64,000 bases of DNA from Sabulicella glaciei (GTDB taxonomy: Bacteria > Pseudomonadota > Alphaproteobacteria > Acetobacterales > Acetobacteraceae): NCBI RefSeq assembly GCF_026183895.1, contig NZ_JAPFQI010000019.1, positions 20,119 to 84,118 on the forward strand, given 5' to 3'. Of the stretch, positions 62,020 to 64,000 are shown one piece after another. Numbering within the stretch: position 1 is the stretch's first letter; every line of letters begins with the position of its first letter. The position numbers and the translations under genes were made by a program. Below the pieces are notes generated by a model. It was not told the origin of the DNA. It worked only from the letters and a program-made list of their open reading frames with translations, and did not search any database.

Positions 62020-63977
62020 CCGTCCGCCGAGCCCCCGCCACCCAGCCGGTCCGCGCCGTGATCTACGCCCGCTACAGCTCGGAGAACCAGCGCGAGGCGT
62101 CGATCGAGGATCAGGTGCGCATCTGCCGGGCGCGGGCGGGTCGCGAGGGCTGGACGGTCGGCAACGTCTTTGTCGATGCGGCCTTCTCCGGCGCCACGGC
62201 GCTGCGCCCGGGTTACCAGGCGCTATTATCAACGATGCGGGCGGGCCAAGCCGACATCGTCCTGGCCGAAAGCCTGGACCGGCTGAGCCGCGATCAGGAG
62301 CACGTAGCGGCGCTGCACAAGCAGGCGCGCTTTGCGGGCGTGCGGATCGTCACCCTGGCCGAGGGGGACATCTCGGAGCTGCACATTGGCCTCAAGGGCA
62401 CGATGTCGGCGCTGTTTCTCCAGGATCTAGCGCAAAAGACCCATCGCGGCCTGGAGGGCCGGGTGAGGGCCGGCGGCAGCGCCGGCGGGCTGAGCTACGG
62501 CTACCGCATCCGCTGTGGCCTTCGATCGGACGGCACGCCCGTCACCGGCGAGCTGGAGGTGGTGCCCGAGGAGGCCGCCATCGTCCGGCGGATCTTCCGG
62601 AGCTATGCCGACGGGGTCTCGCCGCGCGCCATTGCCAAGGCGCTCAATGCCGAGGCGGTGCCCGGCGCCCGCGGCGGGCGCTGGAGCGCCTCGCTGCTCT
62701 TGGGTGGGGCCGCCCGCGAGACCGGCCTGCTGCGCAACCACCTCTACGTGGGCCAGCGGATCTGGAACCGCCAGCGCTTCAGCAAGGATCCGAGCACGGG
62801 CCGCCGGGTGGCCCGGCTCAACCCGCGGGAGGCGTGGATCACCACGCAGGTGCCAGAGCTGGCCATCATCGACGCAGGGCTCTGGCAGGCGGTTCAGGAC
62901 CGGCTGCGCCTCGCCTCATCCGCAGCTTCGCCTTCAGTAGGCGAGCGTCACGGCACCGACCGACGCAACACGGGGGCGCGCCTCGCTGCGGCGCGACGGC
63001 CGGCGTGGCTGCTCTCTGGACTGGTCCGCTGCGGCGTCTGCCATGGGCCGATGAGCGTGATGGGCAGCGGCGGCCGCCTGGGCTGTGCCAACCATGTGGA
63101 GCGCGGCACCTGCGACAATCCGCGCACCGTGCTGCGCGACCGCCTGCTGACGCGGGTCCTGGTGGGGCTCAAGGAACGGCTGTTGGCTCCGGACCTGGTC
63201 GAGGAGTTCGTGCGCACCTACGTGGCGGAGACCAACGCCGCCAATCGCGAGCGTGGTCAGCGCCAAGCCGGGCTGAGCGAGAAGCTCGCCAAGCTGAACC
63301 GGCAGATCCGCAATCTCGTGGAGCTGATCAAGGACGGCCACGGGAGCGCGGCGCTGGTCGGGGAACTGCGCACACTGGAGCAACAGCAGGCGACATTGAC
63401 GGCGGAGCTTGGCGCGGCAGGGACCGCGGAGCCGGTGCCGGTGCTGCATCCAAACCTGCCCGAGCTGTATCGCCGCAAGGTGGAGGCGCTGGAGGTGGCG
63501 CTGCAGGAGCCAAACACGGCGGCCGCAGCCGCCACCGCCCTGCGCGGCCTAATCGATGCGATCCTGATCTTCCCCGGTGCCCGGCGGGGCGAGCTCACGG
63601 TGGAGCTGCGGGGCGACTTGGCCGCGCTGCTGGACCTCAGTTCGGTGGCTCCTCAACGCAAAACGGCCGCTCCCTTGGTGGGGAACGGCCGTTCTGGAGA
63701 AGTCTTGGAAACGTGGGATGCGGGGAAGCGCAACCGCCTTGTCCTGCCGCGCGGCAAAGAGAAAGGCCGCCCGGAGAACCGGACGGCCGATCTGATCGAG
63801 CAGGTTAAGATGGTTGCGGGGGCATGCAACCGCCTTAACCTGCTGTTCGACGCCCCGCGCTTGCGGAATCAGACAGCTTCATCTGTCGGGCGCCATGGAA
63901 TGACCCTCCCTTGGCGACATGAAATCGCCCCCCTCTGGAGAGGGAGAGAGGGATGTCGATGGACGAGGCTGGAGTGA
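62016..63977 (+). CDS. Large serine recombinase, third of the trio
   Basis: A 653-residue recombinase. The resolvase domain has AVIYARYSSENQREASIEDQ with the catalytic Ser in RYSS, then DRLSRD. The recombinase domain (AIAKALNAEAVPGARGGRW) and a zinc ribbon (GLVRCGVCHGPM, GTCDNPRTV) follow, then a coiled coil (residues about 410-470). The C-terminal 120 residues are encoded by DNA with three hairpins (63662-63841). It lies in the same operon as two tyrosine recombinases, an unusual pairing. It ends in a tail, KMVAGACNRLNLL, like C-termini seen in related recombinases. Confidence 0.86.
   Translation: MTVRRAPATQPVRAVIYARYSSENQREASIEDQVRICRARAGREGWTVGNVFVDAAFSGATALRPGYQALLSTMRAGQADIVLAESLDRLSRDQEHVAALHKQARFAGVRIVTLAEGDISELHIGLKGTMSALFLQDLAQKTHRGLEGRVRAGGSAGGLSYGYRIRCGLRSDGTPVTGELEVVPEEAAIVRRIFRSYADGVSPRAIAKALNAEAVPGARGGRWSASLLLGGAARETGLLRNHLYVGQRIWNRQRFSKDPSTGRRVARLNPREAWITTQVPELAIIDAGLWQAVQDRLRLASSAASPSVGERHGTDRRNTGARLAAARRPAWLLSGLVRCGVCHGPMSVMGSGGRLGCANHVERGTCDNPRTVLRDRLLTRVLVGLKERLLAPDLVEEFVRTYVAETNAANRERGQRQAGLSEKLAKLNRQIRNLVELIKDGHGSAALVGELRTLEQQQATLTAELGAAGTAEPVPVLHPNLPELYRRKVEALEVALQEPNTAAAAATALRGLIDAILIFPGARRGELTVELRGDLAALLDLSSVAPQRKTAAPLVGNGRSGEVLETWDAGKRNRLVLPRGKEKGRPENRTADLIEQVKMVAGACNRLNLLFDAPRLRNQTASSVGRHGMTLPWRHEIAPLWRGREGCRWTRLE
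63662..63841. repeat. Three successive hairpins in the serine recombinase 3' region
   Basis: Hairpin 1: AACGGCCG (63662-63669) with CGGCCGTT (63686-63693). Hairpin 2: GGCCG (63765-63769) with CGGCC (63784-63788) and an inner CCGG pair. Hairpin 3: AGGTTAAG and GGTTGC (63802-63817) with GCAACC and CTTAACCT (63826-63841), a long near-perfect stem. Confidence 0.7.
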
Positions 63978-64000
63978 TCCAGGCTTCCGCGCTGGACGAG
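63953..64000 (+). CDS. Start of a gene that runs off the window
   Basis: An open frame starts at ATG 63953 (or 63959) after a purine-rich AGGGAGAGAGGG, a good ribosome site, and reads MSMDEAGVIQASALDE up to the window end. It overlaps the recombinase stop, suggesting continuation of the operon. Product unknown. Confidence 0.4.
   Translation, partial: MSMDEAGVIQASALDE

Noticed and set aside
1..64000. CRISPR arrays, rRNA genes, riboswitches
   Set aside because: No regularly spaced repeats, rRNA segments or recognised riboswitch cores were seen.

Overview
The window is high-GC alphaproteobacterial chromosomal DNA. The housekeeping genes (glutaryl-CoA dehydrogenase, ETF-ubiquinone oxidoreductase, IspE, MoaB, a lytic transglycosylase) and their codon use suggest an Acetobacteraceae/Roseomonas-like organism; this is inferred from protein style, since no rRNA is present.

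Region 1 (1-14.2 kb) is dense core chromosome. It holds glutaryl-CoA dehydrogenase, an RNA m5U methyltransferase, tandem exported metallo-beta-lactamase-fold hydrolases, MoaB, a soluble-type lytic transglycosylase, a cysteine-free type-4-like uracil-DNA glycosylase, ETF-QO, then a translationally coupled run (DoxX, small membrane protein, GST-like, class II aldolase), a TPR lipoprotein, ispE and tRNA-Gln(UUG).

Region 2 (14.2 kb to the end) is an accessory island that starts directly behind tRNA-Gln with a tyrosine integrase whose first catalytic arginine reads as cysteine. From left to right it carries: (a) a two-gene operon of a UvrD-like helicase with a Cas4/AddB-like Fe-S nuclease domain plus a sacsin/HSP90-type ATPase with a C-terminal DUF3883 domain; (b) a graveyard of nested insertion sequences and recombinase fragments (23.4-27.1 kb), including one IS inserted into the poly-A tract of an IS630 transposase; (c) a lower-GC ankyrin-repeat protein followed by a small protein with a D..ExQxK nuclease-like signature; (d) a four-gene coupled operon of GIY-YIG-like, HNH, SAM methyltransferase and GIY-YIG proteins; (e) an H-NS family silencer, another GIY-YIG-like protein, a DUF5648-repeat protein and an Mrr endonuclease remnant; (f) a 16.5-kb four-gene operon of SNF2 helicase, Eco57I-like adenine methylase, giant DEAD-helicase/DUF1998 protein and RelE-like::UvrD helicase, which resembles class 1 DISARM with drmA and drmB fused, no separate PLD nuclease and an added UvrD; (g) a single-gene PD-(D/E)XK nuclease; (h) an ABC three-component (ABC-3C) operon with a DUF4297/Cap4-like nuclease, a middle component and a DUF3732 SMC-like ATPase; (i) a small HD hydrolase; and (j) a recombination module of HTH protein, two tyrosine recombinases and one large serine recombinase, all coupled.

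The island therefore looks like a defence island bounded on the left by tRNA-Gln; its right end was not found. The two most system-like candidates for a new or variant defence function are the DISARM-like operon (35.4-51.9 kb) and the helicase-nuclease/sacsin pair (17.0-22.9 kb). The HNH/GIY-YIG/methyltransferase operon (29.1-32.1 kb) is a third. All functional statements on these are inferences from domains and operon structure.
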